Source of the DNA: Taibaiella helva
Lineage (GTDB): Bacteria > Bacteroidota > Bacteroidia > Chitinophagales > Chitinophagaceae
Length of the DNA stretch: 64,000 bases
Assembly: GCF_003545695.1 (NCBI RefSeq)
Contig: NZ_QUZZ01000007.1
Location: 62,001-126,000 of the forward strand
Direction: 5' to 3'
The notes under the pieces are model-generated. The model was given only the letters and a program-made list of their open reading frames with translations. It searched no databases and was not told where the DNA came from. Within the stretch, counting starts at the first letter, position 1; the number at the start of each line of letters is the position of its first letter. Positions 27,011 to 36,117 of this stretch are shown here, one piece after another. The position numbers were made by a program, and so were the translations under genes.

Positions 27011-27607
27011 TTGCATACATCATTTCAACTATTTCGCGATGTCGTTAATAAGATCAGTCCCATCGGGGATAAAGACTGGCAATTGTGTGCGCCAGGGCTG
27101 AGACTCAAGACATTGGCCAAATCGGCTTACTTTGTAGAAGAAGGAAAAGTATACCGCGAAATAGGATTTGTAGTAAAAGGGTTACTACGTGCTTATTATC
27201 TGGTGGAAGGCGAGGAGATCAATACAGCCTTTTATATAGAAGGTCAATGGCCCAAAGCTTACCATAGCTTTCTTACGCAAACGGCCAGCAGGCAATGGAT
27301 ACAAGCACTCGAAGACACCGAATTGATAACGATCAGTTATCAACATCTGCAATACCTGTTTGCCAATAGCCCTGCCTGGGAACGGTTCGGACGTATTGCA
27401 ACTGAAAACCTGTATATAGTCTCACAGCTGCGCAGTGAAATGTTGCTGCTCGAAAAGCCAGCCGAACGCTACACCAACCTGGCCAGAACGCATCCCCACT
27501 TACTGGAGCGCGTGCCACTCTATCATCTGGCTTCCTACATCGGCATTAAACAGCCCTCTCTCAGCAGGATTCGCAAAAGACTTGCGAAAATCAATACCAC
27601 TGTTTAA
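27011..27607 (+). CDS. Crp/Fnr-family transcription regulator
   Basis: A 198-residue regulator. Its best start is TTG 27011; ATG 27001 is out of frame. Residues about 20-115 form the cyclic-nucleotide-binding-like beta roll (FVEEGKVYREIGFVVKGLLRAYYLVEGEEINTAFYIEG), followed by the long dimerisation helix and a C-terminal winged helix with LASYIGIKQPSLSRIRKRL. The conserved arginine pattern for cAMP binding is not evident, as is usual for this Bacteroidota subgroup, which commonly regulates single adjacent genes. The neighbour 67 bases downstream is a secreted NTF2-like protein. Confidence 0.87.
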   Translation: MHTSFQLFRDVVNKISPIGDKDWQLCAPGLRLKTLAKSAYFVEEGKVYREIGFVVKGLLRAYYLVEGEEINTAFYIEGQWPKAYHSFLTQTASRQWIQALEDTELITISYQHLQYLFANSPAWERFGRIATENLYIVSQLRSEMLLLEKPAERYTNLARTHPHLLERVPLYHLASYIGIKQPSLSRIRKRLAKINTTV

Positions 27608-27674
27608 CGATTATAACCTGGGTTATAGAACCAACGCTGTCGCCTGCTTTACCTTCGGCGATAAAAAGATAGCT

Positions 27675-28142
27675 ATGAAAAAAGCGACCCGGGCCATAAT
27701 CCTGTCATTATTGCTTTTATTTCAATCCCAACTTCATGCACAAAATAAAAAACCAACAACTATGCAACAAACGATCATTCAATTACACCGCACCATTATG
27801 GAAGCTGTTAAAGACAAGAATGGCGCCCCCCTGCGCGAATCATTAAAGAATGATTTTATCTTCACCTCAGCCACCGCCGAGCTATGGAACAAAGATAAAT
27901 TCATCAACGGCTTTGCCTTGAACCCTTCCCTGCAGTTTCCCGAATTTGCGCCACAAGACCAGCAAGTGATCATTAATGATAATACAGCCGTACTCACTGC
28001 GCTCGTACACATTAAGATCGTTCGCAGCGCAGCCGCTGCACCCGAAGAGCTATGGGAACGCACCACCGAAACCTATGTAAAGCAACAAAGCGTATGGAAG
28101 CTCCTGGCGCTCCAGGCCACCTTTTTGCCACGGAAACAGTGA
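27675..28142 (+). CDS. Exported NTF2-like (DUF4440/SnoaL-type) protein
   Basis: A 155-residue protein beginning at ATG 27675, which gives a clean signal peptide (MKKATRAIILSLLLLFQSQLHAQ); the frame is open further upstream but that overlaps the regulator gene. The mature part matches the NTF2-like fold: IIQLHRTIMEAVKDKNGAPLRE, DFIFTSATAELWNKDKFINGF and the closing strands ETYVKQQSVWKLLALQATFLP. This fold binds small ligands or acts as an isomerase, but catalytic residues cannot be assigned. It probably depends on the Crp-family regulator next to it. Confidence 0.85.
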   Translation: MKKATRAIILSLLLLFQSQLHAQNKKPTTMQQTIIQLHRTIMEAVKDKNGAPLRESLKNDFIFTSATAELWNKDKFINGFALNPSLQFPEFAPQDQQVIINDNTAVLTALVHIKIVRSAAAAPEELWERTTETYVKQQSVWKLLALQATFLPRKQ

Positions 28143-28291
28143 TCCTGTTCTGAAATCTATTCTCCCACAATGCATTGGGTTATCCTGCTGTTCCGGTGAT
28201 TTGGAAAAGACCTTATCGCCTTTAATGCCACGTAAAATGATTAACTTTAAGGACACAAGCTTATCCGTCTTTATTGTTAAAATGATCTGCT

Positions 28292-28891
28292 ATGAATTTG
28301 CTTCAACAGCTCCGTTATAAAACCAGGGTAGGCCTGCTGCTTGCCGCCCTCCTGGTTTGCTTGTTGCTCAATAATATCGTGAACCAGTCCAATTATGGGC
28401 ATATCGAGAAGGCAGCCACTTCGATCTATGAGGACCGGCTGCTGCCTTCAACCTATATTTTCGAGCTTCGCGAATATGTGTACAAGCAAAGAGAGCAGGT
28501 CCGGGCGACGGATGGCCACACCAACACCGCAAGTCAATACAATGCTGCTATTGCCATGCTGATGAGCAAATATGAGCAGACAGTATTGACAAAGCAGGAA
28601 AGCACTCACCTGCATTCCTTAAAATCGAATATGAAGCTTTTTCTTGCTTCCCCGCAGCAGGAACAATATTTCAGGAACACACTTAAAAACCTGAATGAGC
28701 TGCTGCAGATACAGTCACGAGAGGGCAGGGACCTGAAGGCAGATATGGTCAGCATCGCACGGGGGTCTACGTTCCTGTCCTACATAGAAGCCGGTTTGCT
28801 GATCATTATCGGCGCCATTACGCTTTCCCTGATCGGCTTTTCTAAAAATAGGTTTCAACAACGGATACCTTCCAACCCTTCCCTCAATTAA
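28292..28891 (+). CDS. Four-helix-bundle membrane sensor domain without output
   Basis: A 199-residue protein with an N-terminal membrane helix (about 14-32), a helical periplasmic domain (about 33-155) and a second membrane helix (about 160-182), then only about 15 cytoplasmic residues. The layout matches the four-helix-bundle sensor of chemoreceptors (start LLQQLRYKTRVGLLLAALLV; DRLLPSTYIFELREYVYKQREQV is the typical first helix), but the HAMP and signalling parts are missing. It may be a free-standing ligand-binding partner or a truncated receptor. No chemotaxis genes are nearby. Confidence 0.78.
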   Translation: MNLLQQLRYKTRVGLLLAALLVCLLLNNIVNQSNYGHIEKAATSIYEDRLLPSTYIFELREYVYKQREQVRATDGHTNTASQYNAAIAMLMSKYEQTVLTKQESTHLHSLKSNMKLFLASPQQEQYFRNTLKNLNELLQIQSREGRDLKADMVSIARGSTFLSYIEAGLLIIIGAITLSLIGFSKNRFQQRIPSNPSLN

Positions 28892-29006
28892 GCCGACAGA
28901 TCAATCCTGCCGGCCTGGCCGGCCGACATTATTATGCAGGACAATTGTCGGCGGATAACCGTATGTTTGCAATAATAAAATAGTTGATACTATCCTCAAC
29001 CTTTTA

Positions 29007-29034
29007 GATAACTATTTGTTTTACAGTAGTTATC
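29007..29034. promoter_or_regulatory. Inverted repeat upstream of the tetR gene
   Basis: GATAACTA and TAGTTATC form a perfect 8-bp dyad separated by 12 bases, about 80 bases before the predicted tetR promoter. There is no T tract, so an operator is more likely than a terminator. Its ligand is unknown. Confidence 0.4.
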
Positions 29035-29087
29035 AGAAAATATTATAGAACTATCAGGTTATAATTTCATTTTTCGTTGTGCAAAAT

Positions 29088-29119
29088 TTGGTGAATCGCT
29101 TTTCGCGATATTACCTTTG
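29088..29119 (+). promoter_or_regulatory. Predicted promoter of the tetR gene
   Basis: TTG at 29088-29090 and TACCTTTG at 29112-29119 match the Bacteroidota -33/-7 pattern with a 21-base spacer. The operator dyad begins two bases after the -7 box, so it would cover the start of transcription. Confidence 0.65.
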
Positions 29120-29120
29120 C

Positions 29121-29133
29121 TTAACGGTGTTAA
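29121..29133. promoter_or_regulatory. Operator-like dyad 1 (TTAAC-N3-GTTAA)
   Basis: TTAACGGTGTTAA followed by ATA, directly behind the predicted tetR -7 box. The same TTAAC-N3-GTTAA dyad followed by A/T-rich sequence recurs at 29784 and 30066 around the efflux operon, which marks it as a probable TetR-family binding site. Confidence 0.7.
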
Positions 29134-29160
29134 ATATTTTAGGATTGTAAAATTACAGTG

Positions 29161-29763
29161 ATGGGAAGCAAAGACCGTATCCTGCGTTTAAAAGAGGAAA
29201 CAAGATGTAATATTCTTGACGCAGCGCTAACAATAGGAAAAGAAGAAGGGTGGCAGGCGCTGAGTATGCGTAAAATTGCAGATAAAATAGAGTACACCGC
29301 CCCTATTATTTACGAATATTTTTCGAATAAGGATGCTCTCCTTTCGGAAGTGACGAAAAAGGGATTTACGCTCTTATCCATGGAGATGCAGAAGGCGAAG
29401 GCCAGGCACGATACGCCGGCCAAACAGCTGGAAGCGATGTGGATGGCTTACTGGGATTTTGCCTTTGCCGAGAAAGAGTTTTACCAGTTGATGTTTGGTG
29501 TGGAAATGAACTGCTGTATGGACCAGGTAACCCTCAGCGATGATGTAGCCAAGCCATCCGACCTGATCTGGGATGTGATGCGGGAGCTGACCAAAGAGAA
29601 GAACCCAAGCGACGACTACATCTGTAAATGGTATTATACCTTCTGGTCGGTAGTGCATGGCCTCATCTCGATCAATATCGTACGCCAGGGCGTCTCGGAT
29701 GAGATCAACCAGAGAGTATTGTCCGATGCGATCACCGGAATTATTAATGTGATCTCGAAGTAA
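29161..29763 (+). CDS. TetR-family repressor of the efflux operon
   Basis: A 200-residue regulator starting at ATG 29161 (the GTG just before is less likely). The N-terminal HTH is typical: ILDAALTIGKEEGWQALSMRKIADKIEYTAPIIYEYFSNKDALL, residues about 18-63. The C-terminal ligand domain (AMWMAYWDFAFAEKEFYQLMFGVEM) resembles the TetR C-terminal WHG-type group. It precedes an RND efflux operon in the same direction. Three TTAAC-N3-GTTAA dyads, one at its own predicted promoter and two before the adaptor gene, suggest autorepression and control of the pump. The inducer is unknown. Confidence 0.92.
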   Translation: MGSKDRILRLKEETRCNILDAALTIGKEEGWQALSMRKIADKIEYTAPIIYEYFSNKDALLSEVTKKGFTLLSMEMQKAKARHDTPAKQLEAMWMAYWDFAFAEKEFYQLMFGVEMNCCMDQVTLSDDVAKPSDLIWDVMRELTKEKNPSDDYICKWYYTFWSVVHGLISINIVRQGVSDEINQRVLSDAITGIINVISK

Positions 29764-29783
29764 AATTTTTTTGACCGTTTCAA

Positions 29784-29796
29784 TTAACGCCGTTAA
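29784..29796. promoter_or_regulatory. Operator-like dyad 2 (TTAAC-N3-GTTAA)
   Basis: TTAACGCCGTTAA, the most symmetrical copy, 20 bases after the tetR stop and followed by ATAAAATA. Confidence 0.65.
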
Positions 29797-30065
29797 ATAA
29801 AATAACAGGATCCGGGATAAGCCGGATGCCGCAATAAGGGCCAAAAACACAACCAATAGACATAAATCGTATGAATCAACCAACAGCACATTGACGACCT
29901 ATGAAGATCCATAGACCGCAACCCCGATAAACCACGCGCTTACCCCCGTTCCTCAACTGTCATAATTACCCCGAACCAAGCCGATAGACCTAAGGCGCCA
30001 GCACATCTTCCCGTATTTACTGTTAACCTATGCAATAGATCTGCGGGAATGTTTATTTCTCATAC
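29797..30065. other. Intergenic leader between tetR and the pump operon
   Basis: Together with the flanking dyads this makes a 331-base gap without a gene. No reading frame looks coding and no clear TTG/TAnnTTTG pair stands out; it presumably carries the pump promoter close to dyad 3. Confidence 0.5.
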
Positions 30066-30078
30066 TTAACATTGTTAA
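30066..30078. promoter_or_regulatory. Operator-like dyad 3 (TTAAC-N3-GTTAA)
   Basis: TTAACATTGTTAA followed by ATAATTT, 16 bases before the adaptor ATG. It would overlap the ribosome-loading region or transcription start of the pump operon. Confidence 0.68.
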
Positions 30079-30094
30079 ATAATTTATTACTGTT

Positions 30095-31231
30095 ATGAAA
30101 CTTGTCCCTCTATTCAGTCTCCTGGTATTGCTCTATAGTTGCGCTTCCAAACCCGCCGAAACAGCAGCCCCCCCGGCCCAATTGCCGGTGATGGCTATCG
30201 TAACGGCGCCCGCAACTACTTACCAGGAGTTTCCTGCCGCACTGGAAGGCACTGTCAATGTGGAGATCCGCCCGCAGGTAGATGGTTACCTGGAAAAGAT
30301 CTATGTTGATGAAGGCGCTTTTGTAAAGGCCGGCCAGCCCCTGTTTAAGATCAATGAAAGGGTATACAGCGAACAGCTGAACAATGCCCGTTCTTCGCTG
30401 ATGGCAGCCCAGGCCAATATGGAAAAAGAGCAGGTGGAGATCGATCGCCTGCAGCCCCTGGTGGCCAATAAAGTGGTATCTGAAGTACAGCTGAAGACTG
30501 CCAGAGCCAATTACGAGGCTGCTAAAGCGGCGGTAGCGCAAGCACGCGCCATGGTGGGCAGCGCACAGATCAATGTGGGCTACACCCTGATAGCTGCACC
30601 GGTAAGCGGTTACATCGGCCGCATTCCTTTCAAGACCGGAAGCCTGGTGGGCCGTGGCGAAACACAACCGCTGACCGTATTGTCGGATGTAAAGAAAATA
30701 TACGCTTACTTCTCTATGAGCGAGCAGGACTTTATCGCTTTCAAGAATAAATTCCCGGGCGCCACGCTGGAAGAAAAAGTGAAGCAGGTGCCCGAGGTAG
30801 AGCTGGTGATGCCCGACAACAGCGTCTTTGAACAGAAAGGAAAGATCGAGACGATCGAAGGTCAGTTCGACAAAACGATGGGTGCGATCAGCTTCAGGGC
30901 TACCTTTTCCAATGACAATGGCATGCTGAGAAGCGGTAACACCGGTAAGATCCGGATACCCCAGCTGTTCCAGTCGGCGCTGATCGTTCCGCAGGAAGCA
31001 ACCTTCGAGATACAGGATAAAGTATTTGTTTATACCCTTGCCGACAGCAATAAAGTAACGAGCAAGCCGATCCATATCCTGGGTAAGACCGCCAACTATT
31101 ATTTCGTGGACAATGGTGTACGCAGCGGCGACAAGATCGTGCTGTCGGGTATCGGCAACCTGAGAGATGGCGTGGTGATCGCGCCGCAGATGGTGAGCGC
31201 CGACAGCCTGATGAAGACAAAAGCGCTGTAA
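30095..31231 (+). CDS. RND efflux periplasmic adaptor (membrane fusion protein)
   Basis: A 378-residue lipoprotein (lipobox LLVLLYSC, Cys16) of the AcrA/MexA family. The lipoyl and hairpin parts are clear: VEIRPQVDGYLEKIYVDEGAFVKAGQPLFKIN, the coiled-coil hairpin (about 90-150), and AAPVSGYIGRIPFKTGSLV, then the beta-barrel and membrane-proximal domains to FVYTLADSNKVTSKPIHI. It links the inner-membrane RND pump to the outer-membrane channel, both encoded next. It is first in the operon and lies directly behind two operator-like dyads. Confidence 0.95.
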   Translation: MKLVPLFSLLVLLYSCASKPAETAAPPAQLPVMAIVTAPATTYQEFPAALEGTVNVEIRPQVDGYLEKIYVDEGAFVKAGQPLFKINERVYSEQLNNARSSLMAAQANMEKEQVEIDRLQPLVANKVVSEVQLKTARANYEAAKAAVAQARAMVGSAQINVGYTLIAAPVSGYIGRIPFKTGSLVGRGETQPLTVLSDVKKIYAYFSMSEQDFIAFKNKFPGATLEEKVKQVPEVELVMPDNSVFEQKGKIETIEGQFDKTMGAISFRATFSNDNGMLRSGNTGKIRIPQLFQSALIVPQEATFEIQDKVFVYTLADSNKVTSKPIHILGKTANYYFVDNGVRSGDKIVLSGIGNLRDGVVIAPQMVSADSLMKTKAL

Positions 31232-31406
31232 GTACACGCACCCGCTCTTTTTCCATTGCAAGCTTAAGCTGTAGCGCTGCTCCTGTAGTGTATTACAGCC
31301 TGCATTCCCCGGCCGGTGGCCTGGTGAATAACGTTGACGAAAGTCGGCGTTCCTGAATCTTTTTTGCCCCAATCGAGCTGCCTGGCAGCTGTAAAAACAT
31401 ACGTTC

Positions 31407-34400
31407 ATGCTCAAGAAATTCATTGAAAGACCGGTACTATCGACCGTTGTTTCTATTATTCTGCTCTTGCTGGGCGGGCTTTCCCTGCTCTCCCTGCCCA
31501 TTACGCTGTTCCCCGACATTGCGCCGCCCAGCGTGCTGGTAACAGCCGCTTATCCCGGCGCCAACGCCGAGGTGGTAGCCCGTTCGGTGGCTACGCCGCT
31601 GGAAGAAGCCATCAACGGGGTGGAGAACATGACCTACATGACCTCCAACTCCAATAATGACGGTACCATGACGCTGACTGTTTACTTCAAGCAGGGGACC
31701 GATCCTGATATTGCTGCGGTAAACGTGCAGAGCCGTGTATCCAAGGCGACCAGCCAGATACCCCAGGAAGTAGTGCAGGCGGGTATCTCGACCCAGAAGC
31801 AACAGAACAGTATCATCATGTTCGTAGCCCTGTCGAGCACCGACAGCAATTACGACGAGACCTTCCTGCAGAACTATATCAAGATCAACATCATTCCGCA
31901 GGTACAACGTATCCCGGGCGTAGGCCAGGCGCAGATCTTCGGTTCCAAGGACTATTCCATGCGTATCTGGCTCAACCCCGATCGCCTGGCCGCCAACAAC
32001 CTGTCGCCCGGCGATGTCACCCGGGCAATCCGCGACCAGAGTGTGGAAGCCGCCCCCGGCCGTTTCGGCGAAGGCAGCAAGGAAGTGTTTGAATATGTAT
32101 TGAAATACAAAGGTAAGCTGAATAAGAACGAAGATTATGAGAACATCATCATCAAGGCCAACGCTGATGGTTCTATGCTGCGCCTGAAAGATGTGGCCCG
32201 TGTGGAATTCGGCGCGTACACTTATTCTTCTATGGGCCGTTTGAACGGTGGACCGACTTCGGGCTTCGCTGTATTCCAGACGGCGGGTTCGAATGCGAAC
32301 GACATTCTCACCGAAGCCGAACGCCAGGTGAAACAATTCTCCGCTGAATTGCCCAAAGGCGTCAAGGCGACCATCATGTACAACTCCAAAGAGTTCCTGG
32401 ATGCTTCTATACACCAGGTGGTGGAGACACTGGTCATTGCCTTCATACTGGTATTCCTTGTGGTGTTTCTCTTCCTGCAGGACTTCCGTTCTACGTTGAT
32501 CCCGGCGATAGCGGTGCCTGTAGCCATCATCGGTACCTTCTTCTTCATGCAGCTGTTTGGCTTTACCATCAACCTGCTGACCCTGTTCGCCCTGGTGCTG
32601 GCTATTGGTATCGTAGTGGATGATGCCATCGTAGTGGTGGAAGCGGTACACTCGAAGATGGAGCGAACACGGTTGTCGCCGAGAAAAGCTACGATACAAT
32701 CGATGAACGAGATCTCCGGCGCCATCATTTCGATCACGCTGGTTATGGCCGCGGTGTTTGTGCCCGTAGGTTTTATGCAGGGTCCGGCGGGCGTATTCTA
32801 CCGGCAGTTTGCCTTTACCCTGGCTACCGCGATCCTGATCTCGGCGCTGAATGCCTTAACCCTCAGTCCGGCGCTCTGCGCCCTGTTCCTGAAGGATACG
32901 CATCATGGTGAAGAAGGGGATAAGCATGCGAAGAAAGGCTTTATGGCACGTTTCTTTGCCGCCTTCAATGCCGGCTTCAAAACGATGACCACCAGGTACG
33001 GACATGCCCTGCGTTTCCTCATACGCCGTAAATGGATCGCAGTAGGTGGCCTGGCCGTGATTGCTGCCGCTACTTTCATCATGATGAAAAACGCGCCCAC
33101 CGGCTTTATCCCGACCGAAGACCAGGGCTTTATCCTGTACGCAGTGAACACACCTCCGGGTAGCTCGCTGGAACGGACGCACAAGGCTATGGCCGCGATC
33201 GACAGCATTGTAAAAACAGAGCCTGCTACACAGAACCGTTATGTGATCGATGGTCTGAACTTTATCTCCAATGCGAATGCATCGCCTTACGGCGCCGGCT
33301 TTGTCCGTGTGAAGCCGCACGGGGAAAGGGGCAAAGTTGAGGATATCAATGCCATTGCCAACTCGCTGGCCCAGAAGGTGAGCAGCGTGAAAGACGCCAA
33401 TACCTTCTTCTTCACCTTCCCCACCGTACAGGGTTTCGGTAACGTGAGCGGTTTCGAGTTCATGCTGCAGGATCGTTCCAACGGCTCTCTGCAGGATCTG
33501 GGCAACAATGCCTGGGCCTTTATCGGCGAGCTGATGAAGCGCAAGGAGATCGCAGCGGCTTTCACCACTTTTGCTGCCGGTAACCCGCAGTACAAGATCG
33601 AGATCGATAATATGAAAGCGATGCAGCTGGGTGTTCCGATCAGCGAGCTGCTGCAGACCCTGCAGGTGTACTACGGTAGTAGCTTTGTTTCAGACTTTAA
33701 CCGCTTTGGTAAGTACTACAGGGTAATGGCGCAGGCTGATGTGCCTTACCGTTCCGATATCCAGTCGCTCAACGGCATCTACGTGAAGAACAACAAAGGA
33801 GAAATGGTGCCTGCCAATACCATGGTAACGCTGAAACGCGAATATGGTCCTGAGACGGTAACCCGTAACAACCTGTACAATGCCGTAACCATCAATGGCG
33901 CGCCCAAGCCGGGCTACAGTACGGGCGATGCGATCAAAGCCATCGAAGAGACCGCGAAGAAATCGCTGCCGCGCGGCTATGCTTACGAGTGGACCGGTAT
34001 GACCCGTGAGGAGATCAAGACCGGCAACCAGATCGCCTTCATCTTCGTGCTGAGCATCATCTTTGTGTACTTCCTGCTGGCGGCGCAGTACGAAAGCTAT
34101 ATCCTGCCGCTGGCGGTGATCTTGTCGGTACCCACCGGTATCTTAGGCGTGTTCCTGTTCATCGGTATGGCTGGCATCGACAACAATATCTATGTCCAGG
34201 TAGGCTTGATCATGCTGATCGGTCTGCTCGCCAAGAACGCGATCCTGATCGTAGAGTTTGCCGTGCAAAGACGAAGAGCCGGTATGCGGCTGCTGGAGTC
34301 GGCGCTGGAAGCGGCAAGGCTCAGGCTGCGTCCGATCCTGATGACCTCTTTCGCCTTCGTGGTGGGTATGCTGCCGCTGGTATGGACTTCAGGCGCTTCA

Positions 34401-34595
34401 GCCATGGGTAACCATTCTATCGGGTGGAGTGCCGTAGGTGGTATGCTTACCGGCGTTATCCTGGGTGTATTCATTATACCGGTGCTGTTCGTGATCTTCC
34501 AGTTCCTGCAGGAGAAAGTAACCGGCAGGGCAGGTCCCAGGGTCTCTGAAGAGGAAGCAACAGAAGCCGAGGTCGCAGCAGCGAGCAGTTATTAA
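31407..34595 (+). CDS. RND efflux pump, HAE1 family (AcrB/MexB type)
   Basis: A 1062-residue inner-membrane transporter with the duplicated RND layout of 2 x 6 helices and two large periplasmic loops. Family marks include the start MLKKFIERPVLSTVVSIILLL, FPDIAPPSVLVTAAYPGA, the paired proton-relay aspartates in IGIVVDDAIVVVEAVHSKME, GFIPTEDQG, and GLLAKNAILIVEFAVQRR. Full length and intact. It exports hydrophobic or amphiphilic toxins using the proton gradient, together with the adaptor and the outer-membrane factor. A 175-base gap separates it from the adaptor gene without a visible terminator. Confidence 0.96.
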   Translation: MLKKFIERPVLSTVVSIILLLLGGLSLLSLPITLFPDIAPPSVLVTAAYPGANAEVVARSVATPLEEAINGVENMTYMTSNSNNDGTMTLTVYFKQGTDPDIAAVNVQSRVSKATSQIPQEVVQAGISTQKQQNSIIMFVALSSTDSNYDETFLQNYIKINIIPQVQRIPGVGQAQIFGSKDYSMRIWLNPDRLAANNLSPGDVTRAIRDQSVEAAPGRFGEGSKEVFEYVLKYKGKLNKNEDYENIIIKANADGSMLRLKDVARVEFGAYTYSSMGRLNGGPTSGFAVFQTAGSNANDILTEAERQVKQFSAELPKGVKATIMYNSKEFLDASIHQVVETLVIAFILVFLVVFLFLQDFRSTLIPAIAVPVAIIGTFFFMQLFGFTINLLTLFALVLAIGIVVDDAIVVVEAVHSKMERTRLSPRKATIQSMNEISGAIISITLVMAAVFVPVGFMQGPAGVFYRQFAFTLATAILISALNALTLSPALCALFLKDTHHGEEGDKHAKKGFMARFFAAFNAGFKTMTTRYGHALRFLIRRKWIAVGGLAVIAAATFIMMKNAPTGFIPTEDQGFILYAVNTPPGSSLERTHKAMAAIDSIVKTEPATQNRYVIDGLNFISNANASPYGAGFVRVKPHGERGKVEDINAIANSLAQKVSSVKDANTFFFTFPTVQGFGNVSGFEFMLQDRSNGSLQDLGNNAWAFIGELMKRKEIAAAFTTFAAGNPQYKIEIDNMKAMQLGVPISELLQTLQVYYGSSFVSDFNRFGKYYRVMAQADVPYRSDIQSLNGIYVKNNKGEMVPANTMVTLKREYGPETVTRNNLYNAVTINGAPKPGYSTGDAIKAIEETAKKSLPRGYAYEWTGMTREEIKTGNQIAFIFVLSIIFVYFLLAAQYESYILPLAVILSVPTGILGVFLFIGMAGIDNNIYVQVGLIMLIGLLAKNAILIVEFAVQRRRAGMRLLESALEAARLRLRPILMTSFAFVVGMLPLVWTSGASAMGNHSIGWSAVGGMLTGVILGVFIIPVLFVIFQFLQEKVTGRAGPRVSEEEATEAEVAAASSY

Positions 34596-34627
34596 GGAAT
34601 CGTATTAACAACCAATTTTTAGCAGAC

Positions 34628-36058
34628 ATGAAATCATATATCAGTAAATATCTCCTGGTGGTAACAGCAATAGCAACCCTGAGCGCCTGTAAGGTGTCTA
34701 AGGATGTAGCTACACCTGCTGCCGACCTGCCGGATACTTACAGAAGTGCCGCTGTAACCGGAACACAGAACGCCGATACGCAGACCATCGCCGATCTGCC
34801 CTGGAAAAGCTTCTTCACCGATGCTTCGTTGCAGCGGCTGATCGGACAGGCCATCGAGAAGAACTTCGACATGCAGCTTGCCCTGAAGAACATAGAAGCC
34901 GCCCAGCTCCTGTACAAGCAGGTCAACTGGAACTATGCGCCCGACCTGAGACTACAGGTCGGCGCGGCTTCCAACCGGCCTTCGGACAATAGCCTGAACG
35001 GGATCAGCGCCAACCAGTTCCTGAAGACCAACCATATTGAAGATTACAACGCCAGCATCGGATTGAGCTGGGAAGCGGATATATGGGGCAAGATCAGGAA
35101 TCAGAAGCGCAGCGCGCTTGCGGCTTACCTGCAAACGGAAGAAGCCCGGAAAGCGATCCAGACCAATATCGTAGCCAGCGTAGCTCGTGGCTATTACAAC
35201 CTGGTGATGCTGGATGCCCAGCTGGAAGTAGCCCGCAAGAACCTGGCGCTGAACGACAGCACCCTGCATATGATACAGCTGCAGTTTGATGCCGGCCAGG
35301 TAACCTCGCTGGCGGTACAGCAGGCGACAGCGCAGCGCCTTGTGGCCGCGCAGCTGGTGCCTTTGCTGGAGCAGAACATCACCTTGCAGGAAAATGCATT
35401 GAGCGTGCTGAGCGGTGTGCTGCCTACAGTTACCGAGCGTCAGTCTACCTTGAACAGTACACCCGTGGCGAAAAGCCTGGCGACAGGCTTCCCTTCAGCT
35501 ATGCTGCGTCGCAGGCCCGATGTACGCAGTTCCGAGCTGGCGCTCACCATGGCCAACGCCAGGGTAGGGATCAGCAAGGCTAATATGTATCCTTCGCTTA
35601 GTATTACCGCCAGCGGTGGGGTCAATTCTTTCAAGGCCAGCAACTGGTTCAATATACCGGCCTCTTTATTTGGTACGGTAGCCGGCAACCTGGTGCAGCC
35701 TCTGCTCAACAAGCGCCAGCTGAAGACACAATTTGAAGTGGCGAAGATAGAGCGTGAGCAAAGTGTTATCCGTTTCCGGCAGACCGTATTGTTTGCTGTA
35801 GGCGAGGTATCCGATGCGCTGGCGCGGCTGGAAAAGCTGCAAAGCCAATATGATTTTGCCGCACAGCGGGTCAATGCCCTGCAGCAGGCTACCGGCAATG
35901 CCGGCTTGTTGTTCCGGGGTGGTATGGCCAGCTACCTTGAAGTGATCACCGCGCAGAGCAATGTGCTGCAGAGCGAGCTGGAAGTAGCTACCCTCAAAAG
36001 GGATCAGCTGATCGCAGCCGTCGACCTGTACCGTTCGCTGGGCGGTGGCTGGAAATAG
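34628..36058 (+). CDS. Outer-membrane efflux channel, NodT/TolC family lipoprotein
   Basis: A 476-residue lipoprotein (lipobox TLSAC, Cys21) of the OprM type with two outer-membrane-factor repeats. Visible marks are LPWKSFFTDASLQRLIGQAIEKNFD, SWEADIWGKIRNQKRSALAAY, FPSAMLRRRPDVRSSELALTMANARVGISKANMYPSLSI, and AVGEVSDALARL. It forms the exit duct for the RND pump just upstream (32-base gap), completing the tripartite system. Confidence 0.95.
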   Translation: MKSYISKYLLVVTAIATLSACKVSKDVATPAADLPDTYRSAAVTGTQNADTQTIADLPWKSFFTDASLQRLIGQAIEKNFDMQLALKNIEAAQLLYKQVNWNYAPDLRLQVGAASNRPSDNSLNGISANQFLKTNHIEDYNASIGLSWEADIWGKIRNQKRSALAAYLQTEEARKAIQTNIVASVARGYYNLVMLDAQLEVARKNLALNDSTLHMIQLQFDAGQVTSLAVQQATAQRLVAAQLVPLLEQNITLQENALSVLSGVLPTVTERQSTLNSTPVAKSLATGFPSAMLRRRPDVRSSELALTMANARVGISKANMYPSLSITASGGVNSFKASNWFNIPASLFGTVAGNLVQPLLNKRQLKTQFEVAKIEREQSVIRFRQTVLFAVGEVSDALARLEKLQSQYDFAAQRVNALQQATGNAGLLFRGGMASYLEVITAQSNVLQSELEVATLKRDQLIAAVDLYRSLGGGWK

Positions 36059-36117
36059 TGTTGCTACGTTTGTCGGAGCAATCACCGATAGTAGTTCAAT
36101 TTTAAAAACCAACGAAC

